Source of the DNA: Allobrachymonas sp.
GTDB lineage: Bacteria; Pseudomonadota; Gammaproteobacteria; Burkholderiales; Burkholderiaceae_C
NCBI GenBank assembly: GCA_017996515.1
Contig: JAGOGU010000007.1
Span: forward strand, 1-17,829
Length of the DNA stretch: 17,829 bases
Direction: 5' to 3'
Part shown: positions 1 through 7,539 of the stretch, one piece after another
How positions within the stretch are numbered: position 1 is the stretch's first letter
How the letters are laid out: every line of letters begins with the position of its first letter
Made by a program: the position numbers and the translations under genes
The notes under the pieces: generated by a model
Database searches by the model: none
What the model saw: only the letters and a program-made list of their open reading frames with translations
Told to the model about the DNA's origin: nothing

Positions 1-759
1 TTTGCGGGCGGCATCTTCGTTCCAGCTTTTGTCGCGCATGAGGATTTCGAGCAGCTCGTCCATCGCTTCGGTGAATCGCTCTTGCCCCATCAGCGCCAGC
101 GCGCGGGCGTAGCGCGCGGCAAAGTCGCGCTTGTTGGCGGCAATGGCGGCATCCAGCGCGGCCAGGTCGGCAGGCTGCTGGCGTTCGGCATCGATGGCGT
201 CCATCCAGCGTTGCAAGCTGTCAAACACGCGCACCAAGCTTGTTTTGGCCTTGGCCGGCGCAAAAGCCGCCTGAGCTTCTTCGTAGCGGCGCAGTTGCAA
301 CAGCAGGCGCACATAGTCAAAGCGCGCATTGTCGTTTTCCGGCTCGGCCTCGACGATGCGGTGCAGGCGCTGCACCAGGGCTGCGTCGTCTTCATCCTCG
401 CCCGCCGCTTCGGCTTCTGCTGGCGCAGCAGGCGCGGCGCCCAGATGGCGCTCAAGCAAGGCGCGTACCTGACCTTCGGGCTGGGCGCCGGTAAAGCCGT
501 CCACCGCCTGCCCCTGCTTGACCAAAATGCAGGTCGGCGCGTTGCGCACGCCAAACATCATGGCCAGTTGGGGCGACTCGTCGATATTGATTTTGGCGAG
601 GATGAAGCGACCGGCATATTCCGCATCCAGCTTTTCCAGCACTGGCTCCAGCATTTTGCTGGCGCTGCTGTTGGGCGACCAAAAATCCACCAGCACGGGC
701 GTGGCCATCGAGGCTTCGATAATGTCCTGCTCGTAAGTGGCGAGGGTAACGTCGATCAT
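1..759 (-). CDS. cnoX: CnoX/YbbN-like thioredoxin-TPR co-chaperone, C-terminus cut by window edge
   Basis: This frame is open from ATG at 759 to the window edge (253 codons), so the last few dozen residues are missing. Residues 5-110 read as a thioredoxin fold, with VDFWSP at 24-29 and the cis-proline motif NAPT at 73-76. Residues from about 125 on are helical and TPR-like (RFDYVRLLLQLRRYEEAQ), followed by a second part resembling the C-terminal region of YbbN. The family (YbbN, renamed CnoX in E. coli) is a cytosolic holdase that hands clients to DnaK and GroEL. The usual CxxC is replaced by S31-S-A-S34, so classical disulfide exchange is not expected. The start is supported by AGGA about 10 nt upstream. 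It is divergent from purE. The family assignment is confident; the chaperone role is inferred from the family. Confidence 0.88.
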   Translation of the reverse strand, partial: MIDVTLATYEQDIIEASMATPVLVDFWSPNSSASKMLEPVLEKLDAEYAGRFILAKINIDESPQLAMMFGVRNAPTCILVKQGQAVDGFTGAQPEGQVRALLERHLGAAPAAPAEAEAAGEDEDDAALVQRLHRIVEAEPENDNARFDYVRLLLQLRRYEEAQAAFAPAKAKTSLVRVFDSLQRWMDAIDAERQQPADLAALDAAIAANKRDFAARYARALALMGQERFTEAMDELLEILMRDKSWNEDAARK

Positions 760-787
760 GACAGGATTCCTGTAGATAAGATTGTGG

Positions 788-813
788 GTATGCTGCACAC
801 GCACGCAGCATAC
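788..813. repeat. Inverted repeat GTATGCTGC-N8-GCAGCATAC in the cnoX-purE divergent region
   Basis: The two 9-base arms (788-796 and 805-813) are perfect reverse complements separated by 8 nt. The element lies 29-54 nt upstream of the cnoX start codon, in its promoter or leader. It could be a leader hairpin or a dyad bound by a regulator. No T-run follows on either strand, so it is not an intrinsic terminator. The function is unknown. Confidence 0.6.
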
Positions 814-939
814 AATGCCAAGCCTGCATTGTGCGGCAAATCGTAGCAGTAGCAATTACGGCAAAGCGGCCACCCTTGCAGACTGTGCGCCATCCCTTGG
901 CGGGGATGGGTTCGTTTTTTCCCGAATCGACATTTCACC

Positions 940-1434
940 ATGCAGCAAGCACCGCTGGTTGGCGTCATCATGGGTTCCAGCTCCGACTGGGACACCATGC
1001 AGCACGCCGTACACATTCTTGAAGAGTTCGGCATTGCGCACGAGTACCGCGTCGTCTCGGCGCACCGCATGCCCGATGACATGTTTGCCTATGCCGAAAG
1101 CGCCGCCAGCCGCGGCCTGCACGCCATCATCGCGGGCGCGGGCGGCGCAGCCCACCTGCCCGGCATGGTGGCCGCCAAAACCACCGTGCCCGTGCTGGGC
1201 GTGCCCGTGGCCAGCCGCCACCTGCAAGGCGTTGATTCCTTGCACAGCATTGTGCAAATGCCCAAGGGTGTGCCCGTGGCCACCTTTGCCATTGGCGCGG
1301 CCGGTGCGGCCAATGCCGCCCTGTTTGCCGCGGCCCTGCTGGCCAACCACGATGCGGCGCTGCGCCAGAAGCTGCAAGACTTTCGCGCCCGCCAGACCGA
1401 GGCCGCGCGCCAAATGACCCTGCCCCCTCATTGA
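940..1434 (+). CDS. purE: N5-carboxyaminoimidazole ribonucleotide mutase (class I PurE)
   Basis: This 164-residue protein has the class I PurE length and motifs: GSSSDW near residue 12, SAHR near 41, [11 protein letters not shown] near 66, and [16 protein letters not shown] followed by [15 protein letters not shown]. PurE converts N5-CAIR to CAIR in de novo purine synthesis in the cytosol. It is the partner of PurK, whose gene starts 32 nt after the purE stop codon, so the two probably form one operon. The ATG at 940 gives the canonical N-terminus ([15 protein letters not shown]). The Shine-Dalgarno in front of it is poor. The promoter should lie in 760-939, but I could not fix its hexamers. 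Nothing suggests damage. Confidence 0.97.
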   Translation: MQQAPLVGVIMGSSSDWDTMQHAVHILEEFGIAHEYRVVSAHRMPDDMFAYAESAASRGLHAIIAGAGGAAHLPGMVAAKTTVPVLGVPVASRHLQGVDSLHSIVQMPKGVPVATFAIGAAGAANAALFAAALLANHDAALRQKLQDFRARQTEAARQMTLPPH

Positions 1435-1466
1435 CCGTGACGCCCCTTTCCTGAAAGGCTCTTGCC

Positions 1467-2666
1467 ATGCATGCCAGCACCCCTGCTTCTTCTGCCCAGT
1501 TGCCGCCGGCCACGCTGGGCGTGCTGGGCGGTGGGCAACTGGGGCGCATGCTGGTACACGCCGCGCAGCGCATGGGCTATGGCACCGTGGTACTCGACCC
1601 CGACGCCCACTGCCCCGCCGGCCAGGCCGCGCAGCGCCACATCGTGGCCGCTTACGACGATGCCGACGGCTGGCAGCAACTGCTGCATGCCTGCGATGGC
1701 ATCACCACCGAATTTGAAAACGTGCCCGCCGCCGCGCTGGACTATCTGGCGCAACACACCCCCGTGTCGCCGCCCGCGCCAGCCGTGGCCAAGGCACAAA
1801 ACCGCCTGCACGAAAAACAGCATTTCGACCACTGCCAGGTGCCCTGCGCGCCCTACCGCGCGCTGCACCACGCGACCGACGCCCTGGCGCTGCCGCCCGA
1901 GCTGTTTCCCGCCATCGTCAAAACCGCCCGCATGGGCTACGACGGCAAAGGCCAGGCCACGGTGGCCGATGCCCAGCAGGCGCACGATGCCTGGCTGCAA
2001 CTGGGCGGCGTGCCCTGCGTGATCGAAAAGAAACTGGCGCTGGCGCTGGAATGCTCCGTCATCGTGGCGCGCAACGCAAACGGCAACGTGGTGCACTTCG
2101 AGCCGCAGCGCAATGTGCACCACGGCGGCGTTCTTGCCACCACCTACGCGTTTGCGGGCGCCGTGCCCGGCCACTTGGCCGAACAACTGGTGCAGGCCAC
2201 CGCCCGCATCGCCGACGGGCTGAACTACGTGGGCGTGCTGTGCGTGGAATACTTCATCTTGCAAGACGGCAGCTGGGTCGTGAACGAAATGGCGCCGCGC
2301 CCGCACAACAGCGGCCACTACACCGTCGATGCCTGCACCCACAGCCAGTTCGATCTGCAAGTGCGCACCACCATGGGCCTGCCGCTGGTTGCGCCGCGCC
2401 ACCACAGCGCGGCCGTTTTGCTCAACCTGCTGGGCGATGTCTGGCTTGATGCCGCAGGCCAACCGCGCACCCCGCCCTGGCAGCAGGTGCTGGCCCTGCC
2501 CGACGTGCACCTGCACCTGTACGGCAAACAGGGCGTCAAACCCGGCCGCAAAATGGGCCACATCACCATCACCGCCGCCACCGCCCACGAGGCGCAAGCG
2601 CAAGCCGCCCAAGTCGCCAGGCTGCTGGGGCTGTCGTTTGAACCCATCGCGCTGGGCGAGGCATAA
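1467..2666 (+). CDS. purK: 5-(carboxyamino)imidazole ribonucleotide synthase PurK
   Basis: This is a 399-residue ATP-grasp enzyme of normal length. The N-terminal nucleotide-binding region shows LGVLGGGQLGRML (residues 17-29) and TEFENVP (81-87). The ATP-grasp core carries KTARMGYDGKGQA. The carboxylate-rich active site includes VVNEMAPRPHNSGHYT near 270. PurK uses ATP and bicarbonate to turn AIR into N5-CAIR, which PurE then rearranges; the purE-purK pairing fits this. The ATG at 1467 follows a modest AAGG-containing ribosome site. An alternative start a few codons inside the slightly long N-terminus (MHASTPASSAQLPPA) is possible, because family proteins usually begin close to the glycine-rich loop. 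Confidence 0.96.
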   Translation: MHASTPASSAQLPPATLGVLGGGQLGRMLVHAAQRMGYGTVVLDPDAHCPAGQAAQRHIVAAYDDADGWQQLLHACDGITTEFENVPAAALDYLAQHTPVSPPAPAVAKAQNRLHEKQHFDHCQVPCAPYRALHHATDALALPPELFPAIVKTARMGYDGKGQATVADAQQAHDAWLQLGGVPCVIEKKLALALECSVIVARNANGNVVHFEPQRNVHHGGVLATTYAFAGAVPGHLAEQLVQATARIADGLNYVGVLCVEYFILQDGSWVVNEMAPRPHNSGHYTVDACTHSQFDLQVRTTMGLPLVAPRHHSAAVLLNLLGDVWLDAAGQPRTPPWQQVLALPDVHLHLYGKQGVKPGRKMGHITITAATAHEAQAQAAQVARLLGLSFEPIALGEA

Positions 2667-2731
2667 GCAGCCCCAAGACCAGCACTGCGGCGGCGATCAA
2701 CCCTCCCACCATCATCCCCCAGCAAAAACCC

Positions 2732-3160
2732 ATGCGGCTGTGGTCCATCCACCCCCAGTATCTCGACCCGCAAGGGCTGGTCGCCCTGTGGCGCGAGGCT
2801 TTGCTGGCCCAGGCCGTTTTGCGCGGCGAAACCCGCGGCTACCGCAACCACCCGCAGCTGGATCGGTTCCAACAGCACGCCGCGCCACTGGCTGCCATCT
2901 CCCACTATCTGCAAACCGTGTACGCCGAAGCCACCCGGCGCGGCTACCGTTTCAACGCCGGCAAAATCCACCCGGCTACAGCGCCGGTACGGCTGGCCGT
3001 GAGCTCTGGGCAGGTGCAATACGAATGGGTACACCTGATGCGCAAACTGCACGCGCGCAGCCCCCAATTGCACCAGCAATGGCGCAATGTAGATACGCCC
3101 CAGCTGCACCCCCTGTTCACCCTGCACCACGGGCCGGTAGCAGAGTGGGAGCGCATGTAG
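2732..3160 (+). CDS. Pyrimidine dimer DNA glycosylase/endonuclease V-like protein
   Basis: The product has 142 residues. The N-terminal signature MRLWSIHPQYLD, then GLVALWREALLAQ and GYRNHPQLDRF, matches the small bacterial proteins placed in the pyrimidine dimer DNA glycosylase family (Pyr_excise), distantly related to T4 endonuclease V. The family founder cuts the N-glycosidic bond at UV dimers and nicks the abasic site. For the bacterial members this is usually only predicted, and I cannot confirm a catalytic amine here. The start is chosen because MRLW is the usual N-terminus; no good Shine-Dalgarno precedes it. It begins 65 nt after purK on the same strand and may be read with it. I saw no clear terminator after it. 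Confidence 0.82.
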   Translation: MRLWSIHPQYLDPQGLVALWREALLAQAVLRGETRGYRNHPQLDRFQQHAAPLAAISHYLQTVYAEATRRGYRFNAGKIHPATAPVRLAVSSGQVQYEWVHLMRKLHARSPQLHQQWRNVDTPQLHPLFTLHHGPVAEWERM

Positions 3161-3367
3161 CCCGCGCACGCCTTGGCTGCGCGCCCACGGCCCACTCTGA
3201 GGCTGTTTAAAAACATGGCCTCTGCTTCAAAAAAGTACGAATACCCTTGCCCCCATTTCTGTGGCACCAAAAAGCAAAAACGAAACCCCTCTGGCAAAAC
3301 CATAACGCCAGTCACTCAGGCTTTCACACCCACGTTCAGGCGCACGGCAGCAACGAATACCAGAAGG

Positions 3368-3616
3368 CTAGACGGGCGTTGGCTTTTCCCGCTCCAGCCG
3401 CGCGTGGCAGGCGGGGCATAGGCAGCTTGGCGGGCTTTGTGTCGCCGAACTGGGCAGGTGTTGCGCCAGCCAGTCACGCCCCAGCGCCGGGCGCTGCATG
3501 CACCAGCAAGGCGCGGGCGCAGCCCCGGCCTGTTGCGCGCATTGGTTGAGTTGGCCGCACAGCGGGCAGCGCTGCGCCGCATCGGCTGTTGTGGAGCAAT
3601 CAGGCAAGGCGGCCAT
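3368..3616 (-). CDS. Small cysteine-rich CWC-family protein
   Basis: This 82-residue protein has eight cysteines in the characteristic pattern of the cysteine-rich CWC family: RCPLCGQLNQC (C17, C20, C26), APCWC (C37, C39) and CLCPAC (C65, C67, C70), plus an extra C7. The spacing suggests zinc or another metal, but the family has no established function. It lies 82 nt downstream of prkB on the same strand and may be the last gene of the cbb operon or an independent passenger. The ATG at 3616 puts the first CxxC about 16 residues in, as usual for this family. A GTG at 3664 would add 16 residues (MRFTTRFLPTICSGFA) and cannot be excluded. Confidence 0.8.
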   Translation of the reverse strand: MAALPDCSTTADAAQRCPLCGQLNQCAQQAGAAPAPCWCMQRPALGRDWLAQHLPSSATQSPPSCLCPACHARLEREKPTPV

Positions 3617-3698
3617 GGCAAAACCCGAGCAGATAGTGGGCAGAAAGCGCGTCGTGAAGCGCACCAGCCCCGCAAGCGCAGCCTGCGTGCGCTACCCC

Positions 3699-4577
3699 TT
3701 ACACCGCGTATTTGCGGCGCTGTTCCATCATGCGCCAGACAAAGGGCGTGAAGATGAGTTGCATGGCCAGTTCCATTTTGCCGCCGGGGATGACGATGGT
3801 GTTGGCGCGGCTCATGTGGCTACCGTCGATCATCGAGAGCAGATAAGGAAAGTCGAACCCTTGGGGATTGGCAAAGCGGATGACGACCATGCTTTCGTCC
3901 GCGCTGGGGATGTCGCGCGCGATGAAGGGGTTGCTGGTATCGACCACGGGCACGCGCTGGAAATTGACGTGCGTGCGCGAGAACTGCGGGCAGATCACGT
4001 TCACGTAATCGGGCATGCGGCGCAGGATGGTGTCGGCCACGGCATCGCTGCTGTAGCCGCGCATTTTCTGATCGCGCCAGAGTTTCTGGATCCATTCCAG
4101 ATTGATGACGGGTACCACGCCGATGAGCAGATCGGGGTATTGCGCCACGTTGTATTCGGGCGTGACGACCGCGCCGTGCAAGCCTTCGTAAAACAGCATG
4201 TCGGTGTCGGTGGGCAGGTCTTCCCACTGCGTGAAGGTGCCCGGCTCTTGCCCGTAGGGGGCGGCTTCTTCGGCGTTGTGCAGGTATTTGCGCGCCTTGC
4301 CCTGGCCGGTTTTGGCGTAGGTGGCAAACAGGTTTTGCAGCTCGCCAATCAGGTTGTTGTCGACCCCGAAATGGCTGAAGTGCTGGTTGCCTTGCGCTTC
4401 GGCCTCGGCCTGTTTGATTTTCATTTCCTTGCGGTCGTAGCGGTGAAAGCTGTCGCCTTCGATGACGGCGTGCTTGACGCCCTCGCGCGCAAAGATGCCC
4501 GCAAAGGTGCGGGTGACGGTGGTGGTGCCGGCGCCAGACGAGCCGGTGATGGCGATGATGGGGTGACGTTCAGACAT
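3699..4577 (-). CDS. prkB: Phosphoribulokinase, bacterial class I
   Basis: At 292 residues this has the length of the octameric bacterial phosphoribulokinase. The P-loop GSSGAGTT is at residues 12-19, and EGDSFHRYDRKEMK (residues 40-53) supplies the catalytic aspartate D42 and substrate-binding basic residues. LFYEGLHGAVV and the conserved C-terminal IPGGKMELAMQLIFTP are also present. It phosphorylates ribulose-5-phosphate to the RubisCO substrate ribulose-1,5-bisphosphate. It is the fourth gene of the minus-strand cbb operon, 67 nt after fbp. The ATG lacks a strong Shine-Dalgarno, which fits translation within a polycistronic message. Bacterial class I enzymes are commonly NADH-activated; that is family knowledge, not seen here. 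Synonym cbbP. Confidence 0.97.
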   Translation of the reverse strand: MSERHPIIAITGSSGAGTTTVTRTFAGIFAREGVKHAVIEGDSFHRYDRKEMKIKQAEAEAQGNQHFSHFGVDNNLIGELQNLFATYAKTGQGKARKYLHNAEEAAPYGQEPGTFTQWEDLPTDTDMLFYEGLHGAVVTPEYNVAQYPDLLIGVVPVINLEWIQKLWRDQKMRGYSSDAVADTILRRMPDYVNVICPQFSRTHVNFQRVPVVDTSNPFIARDIPSADESMVVIRFANPQGFDFPYLLSMIDGSHMSRANTIVIPGGKMELAMQLIFTPFVWRMMEQRRKYAV

Positions 4578-4644
4578 GGCAGTACGGGCAAAAGAAAAAG
4601 AAAATTAACGGGGCCACTGGCCGCTGCGGCTTGGTGATAGCGGC

Positions 4645-5799
4645 TTAGTGGCGAAACAGGCCGCGCTCGGCAAACAAGGGGCTGCGCAGCGGGGCATCGT
4701 GCGTTTTTTCTTCATGGTAACGCTCGATGCGCTCGACTTCGCTGCGCGAGCCGCAAATCAGGCCGATGCGCTGGTGAATGCCTTTGGGCTGTACCTGCAG
4801 CACCGGCTCGTAGCCGGTAGAGGCGCGGCCACCGGCCTGCTCGACCAGAAACGCGATGGGGTTGGCCTCGTACAGCAAACGCAGCTTGGCGGGTCGTTCG
4901 GGGTTGCGCGTATCCACCGGGTACATGAAGACGCCGCCGCGCATGAGGATGCGGTGCGTTTCGGCCGCCATGCTGGCGACCCAGCGCATATTGAAGTCTT
5001 TGCCGCGCTCGCCGCTTTTGCCGGCCAGGCATTCGTCCACATAGCGTTTGACGGGCGGCTCCCAAAATCTGGCATTGCTGGCGTTGATGGAAAATTCCTG
5101 CGTTTCTTCGGGGATGCGCAGATCGGGGTGTGTGAGCATGAACTGCCCCAGATTGGGATCAAGCGTAAAGCCGAACACGCCATGCCCCACGCTCATCACC
5201 AGCATGGTGCTGGGGCCGTACAGCGCGTAGCCCGCGGCCACCTGTTTGCAGCCGGGCAGCAAAAAGTCTTCGGGGGTTACGTCGCGACCGCTTTGCACCA
5301 CCTCGTCGGGCGCGCGCAGAATGGAAAAGATGCTGCCCACGGTCACGTTCACATCGATATTGACGGTGCCGTCGATCGGGTCGAACACCAGCAGGTATTT
5401 GCCGCGCGGCAGGCCTGCGGGGATCTGGTAAGGCTGGTCTTGCTCTTCAGACAGCATGCCCGCCAAATGGCCGCCCCAGTTGTTCATGGAGGCGAAGCAT
5501 TCGTTGCTGACCCAGTCCAGCACCTGCTTTTCTGCCGATGCGTGGGGCTCCCCGGCCGCTGGCTTGAGCATGCACGCGCCGCAGCCCGCATCCACAATGG
5601 GCTGCCCCGGCATGGCATTGAGTTTGCCAAATGCCACCGAGCGGCTGATGGCCTTGCAGGCCAGCCCCACGTCGAGCATGAGGGAGTTGAAATCGCCCGA
5701 GGCTTCGGGGTAGCGCTTGCGCTGGTCGATCAGATACTGCGTGAGCGTGTAGCGCGGCGGCAGGGGATTTGGCAAGAGCTGCATGGCGAATTGGGGCAT
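4645..5799 (-). CDS. fbp: Class I fructose-1,6-bisphosphatase
   Basis: The 384-residue product is a class I FBPase. The metal and phosphate site appears as VFDPIDGTVNIDVNVTVGSIFSI (from residue 138), where GTVN stands in place of the more usual GSSN. Other family blocks are GDFNSLMLDVGLACKAIS near 35-52, RWVASMAAETHRILMRGGVFMYP near 272 and EANPIAFLVEQAGGRAS near 311. It converts fructose-1,6-bisphosphate to fructose-6-phosphate for RuBP regeneration and gluconeogenesis. The ATG at 5799 follows AGGA at good spacing. It lies 21 nt after rpe, so the two are surely co-transcribed. Synonym cbbF. Whether it also hydrolyses sedoheptulose bisphosphate cannot be read from sequence. Confidence 0.97.
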   Translation of the reverse strand: MPQFAMQLLPNPLPPRYTLTQYLIDQRKRYPEASGDFNSLMLDVGLACKAISRSVAFGKLNAMPGQPIVDAGCGACMLKPAAGEPHASAEKQVLDWVSNECFASMNNWGGHLAGMLSEEQDQPYQIPAGLPRGKYLLVFDPIDGTVNIDVNVTVGSIFSILRAPDEVVQSGRDVTPEDFLLPGCKQVAAGYALYGPSTMLVMSVGHGVFGFTLDPNLGQFMLTHPDLRIPEETQEFSINASNARFWEPPVKRYVDECLAGKSGERGKDFNMRWVASMAAETHRILMRGGVFMYPVDTRNPERPAKLRLLYEANPIAFLVEQAGGRASTGYEPVLQVQPKGIHQRIGLICGSRSEVERIERYHEEKTHDAPLRSPLFAERGLFRH

Positions 5800-5820
5800 G
5801 GTGCTTTTCCTGTTTTTTCT

Positions 5821-6510
5821 TTACTGAGCAGCCGCCTGGCGCAATGCCTGCATCACGCCACGGTAGCCGCCGTCGGCATCGGGCGCACCAAATACGGCGC
5901 TGCCCGCCACAAAGGTGTCGGCTCCGGCTGCGGCAATGACACCGATATTGCCGGGCTTGACGCCGCCGTCCACCTCCAGCCAAATGGGCTGGCCGCCGTT
6001 GGCAATGTGCGCATCGATGCGCTGGCGCGCCTCGCGCAGTTTGGGCAAGGTGCTGTTGATGAAACTTTGCCCGCCAAAGCCGGGGTTCACACTCATCAGC
6101 AGCACGATGTCGAGCTTGTCCATCACGTGGTCCATCCAGGCCAGGGGCGTGGCCGGGTTGAGCACAATGCCCGCCTTGCAACCCTGGTCGCGAATCAGCT
6201 GCAAGGTGCGATCCACATGGCGGCTGGCCTCGGGGTGGAAGGTGATGATGTTGGCGCCTGCCTTGGCAAACAGCGGAATGAGGCTATCGACCGGCTCGAC
6301 CATCAGGTGCACATCGATCGGAATCTGCACGTGCGGGCGAATGGCCTCGCACACCAGCGGACCGATGGTGAGGTTGGGCACGTAGTGGTTGTCCATCACG
6401 TCGAAATGCACCAGATCGGCGCCTGCGGTTTCGATGGCGCGCACCTCTTCGCCCAGGCGGGCAAAGTCGGCCGAGAGGATGGAGGGGGCGATTCGGATGG
6501 GATGGCTCAT
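5821..6510 (-). CDS. rpe: Ribulose-phosphate 3-epimerase
   Basis: This is a 229-residue TIM-barrel epimerase. It shows the N-terminal [16 protein letters not shown], the metal-binding histidine and aspartates (H36 and D38 in [14 protein letters not shown]69 in DVHLM; D181 in EVDGGV), and the phosphate-binding [12 protein letters not shown] near 139-150. It interconverts xylulose-5-phosphate and ribulose-5-phosphate, feeding PrkB. The ATG at 6510 is chosen because [10 protein letters not shown] is the canonical N-terminus. A TTG at 6531 would add seven residues and is less likely. It follows cbbY by about 119 nt and precedes fbp by 21 nt on the same strand. Synonym cbbE. Confidence 0.97.
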   Translation of the reverse strand: MSHPIRIAPSILSADFARLGEEVRAIETAGADLVHFDVMDNHYVPNLTIGPLVCEAIRPHVQIPIDVHLMVEPVDSLIPLFAKAGANIITFHPEASRHVDRTLQLIRDQGCKAGIVLNPATPLAWMDHVMDKLDIVLLMSVNPGFGGQSFINSTLPKLREARQRIDAHIANGGQPIWLEVDGGVKPGNIGVIAAAGADTFVAGSAVFGAPDADGGYRGVMQALRQAAAQ

Positions 6511-6629
6511 GATGATTGGGCGAAACAGCAAAAACGGGAAACTGGCTCAACAAACACGCGCGATGCAGATTGGCAAGTTTACGTGCGCCGCGGGCGATAC
6601 TGACTCGGTACGCCTTGCGGCTGGGCGAA

Positions 6630-7355
6630 CTAGGCAGACCGGCCAGCAACGGCCTCGGCATGCCAGGCCTGTACATCTTGCAGCGTGACCTGACTCAAAT
6701 CGGGCAGCACGCGCAAAGCGCCGGTAAAGTCGTGATGCGCCGTGAAGCTGTTGGACGTAATCACCACAGGTAGCCCCGCCGCACGCGCGGCTTGCAGGCC
6801 GTTGGCCGAATCTTCAAACACCAGACAGGCCGATGCGGGCAGGCCCAATCGCTGCAAGGTTTGCTCGTACACCTGCGGGTGAGGCTTTTTGTGGGGCGCG
6901 GTTGAGGCATCTTCGATCACGGCAAAGCGGCTGTGCCAGTCTTCGCCCAAGGCGGTGCGCAGCAAGGCCGCCACATTGGTGGGCGAAGTAGTGGTGGCAA
7001 TGGCCAGCGTCAGCCCGACCGCGTGCGCGCTTTCGATCAAATCGAGCACGCCGGGGCGCAGTTGCACGGCACCGGCGTGCACGGCCTGCTCGTAAAACGA
7101 GGTTTTGAGTTCGTGCAGATGCGCCACCGTATCGGCCACGCCCGCGCCAAAATCCACCAAATCGGGTTGCACCTGCTTCCAGTAGTGCAGGATGCGCTCT
7201 TTGCCGCCGGAAATTTCCAGCAGGCGGGTGTATTCGGGCACGCTCCAGTTCCAGTCGCGCCCTTCTTCGGCAAAAGCGCGGTTGAAGGCGGCCAGGTGCG
7301 CCGCCTCGGTATCGGCCAGTGTGCCGTCTACATCAAAAATCAGGGCTTGCAGCAT
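6630..7355 (-). CDS. cbbY: CbbY-type HAD phosphatase (xylulose-1,5-bisphosphatase)
   Basis: This 241-residue HAD-superfamily phosphatase has motif I DVDGT (nucleophile D8, acid D10), motif II in the IATTTS region near 120, motif III lysine in HKKPHPQVY (about 156-163) and motif IV VFEDSANGLQAA (E181, D182), with an alpha-helical cap between residues 15 and 95. Homologues called CbbY dephosphorylate xylulose-1,5-bisphosphate, a misfire product that inhibits RubisCO. The setting at the head of a cbb operon, divergent from cbbR, supports that role over phosphoglycolate phosphatase (CbbZ). The ATG at 7355 is preferred because LIFDVDGT normally sits within ten residues of the start. The frame stays open to 7403, where a longer version would have to initiate inside a hairpin. 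Confidence 0.93.
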   Translation of the reverse strand: MLQALIFDVDGTLADTEAAHLAAFNRAFAEEGRDWNWSVPEYTRLLEISGGKERILHYWKQVQPDLVDFGAGVADTVAHLHELKTSFYEQAVHAGAVQLRPGVLDLIESAHAVGLTLAIATTTSPTNVAALLRTALGEDWHSRFAVIEDASTAPHKKPHPQVYEQTLQRLGLPASACLVFEDSANGLQAARAAGLPVVITSNSFTAHHDFTGALRVLPDLSQVTLQDVQAWHAEAVAGRSA

Positions 7356-7388
7356 CAATCGTTCACTTTGCAAAGAGGTGCAGGCGGC

Positions 7389-7451
7389 TTGCCCCAAGGG
7401 CAAACACGCTGCGTAAAAACATATTCAGGCATGCACAAGCTTGCGCCTGAA
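7389..7451 (-). promoter_or_regulatory. Predicted structured leader of the cbbY operon (two hairpins)
   Basis: If transcription starts near 7458, as the promoter at 7465-7493 predicts, the mRNA begins almost directly with a stem of arms at 7445-7451 and 7424-7430 (TTCAGGC/GCCTGAA). An inner GCA/TGC pair continues the stem and closes a loop of AGCTTG. A second hairpin, TTGCCC-N3-GGGCAA, occupies 7389-7403, about 33 nt before the cbbY start. Neither is followed by a T-run. A 5'-terminal stem often protects mRNA from decay; that function is inference. Confidence 0.45.
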
Positions 7452-7464
7452 AATCCAGGCACTG

Positions 7465-7493
7465 ACTGTAGTTGGATAGAATCATCAGCACTA
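7465..7493 (-). promoter_or_regulatory. Promoter of the cbbY-rpe-fbp-prkB operon
   Basis: On the minus strand the -10 TACAGT (7470 down to 7465) lies 17 nt from a weak -35 TAGTGC (7493 down to 7488). The cbbM promoter has the identical -10 hexamer, the same spacing and a similar start to the spacer (TGATGA). A weak -35 is typical of promoters that need a LysR-type activator. Two direct AATCATC repeats (7480-7486 and 7493-7499) overlap the -35 and may belong to the activation half-site. Confidence 0.6.
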
Positions 7494-7514
7494 ATCATCT
7501 TTATTATCAAACAC

Positions 7515-7530
7515 ATCAATATTTTCTGAT
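7515..7530. promoter_or_regulatory. Probable CbbR operator for the cbbY operon and cbbR
   Basis: The dyad ATCA-N8-TGAT (minus strand ATCAGAAAATATTGAT) is centred at 7522.5, exactly 52.5 nt upstream of the first base of the cbbY -10. The dyad of the cbbM operator has the same offset, and 13 of 16 bases agree between the two cores. An outer pair, TTATCA (7504-7509) and TGATAA (7527-7532), overlaps it. It ends only 9 nt before the cbbR GTG, which suggests autoregulation. Confidence 0.65.
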
Positions 7531-7539
7531 AACAAGACC

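Noticed and set aside
1428..2612. Minus-strand 394-codon open frame over purK
   Set aside because: Antisense shadow of purK, without family motifs.
3200..3221. Imperfect hairpin AGGCTGTTT/AAACATGGCCT after the glycosylase-like gene
   Set aside because: It has a bulge, a 2-nt loop and no T-run, so it is not convincing as a terminator or an insertion-sequence end.
3498..4637. Plus-strand 379-codon open frame over prkB
   Set aside because: Antisense shadow of prkB and the CWC gene; composition is typical of reverse-complement translation.
4648..6603. Plus-strand 651-codon open frame
   Set aside because: It is the antisense of fbp and rpe, whose protein families and ribosome sites are clear. 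Long antisense frames are expected in GC-rich codon-biased DNA, and the translated sequence (His, Gly, Ala and Val rich) resembles no family.
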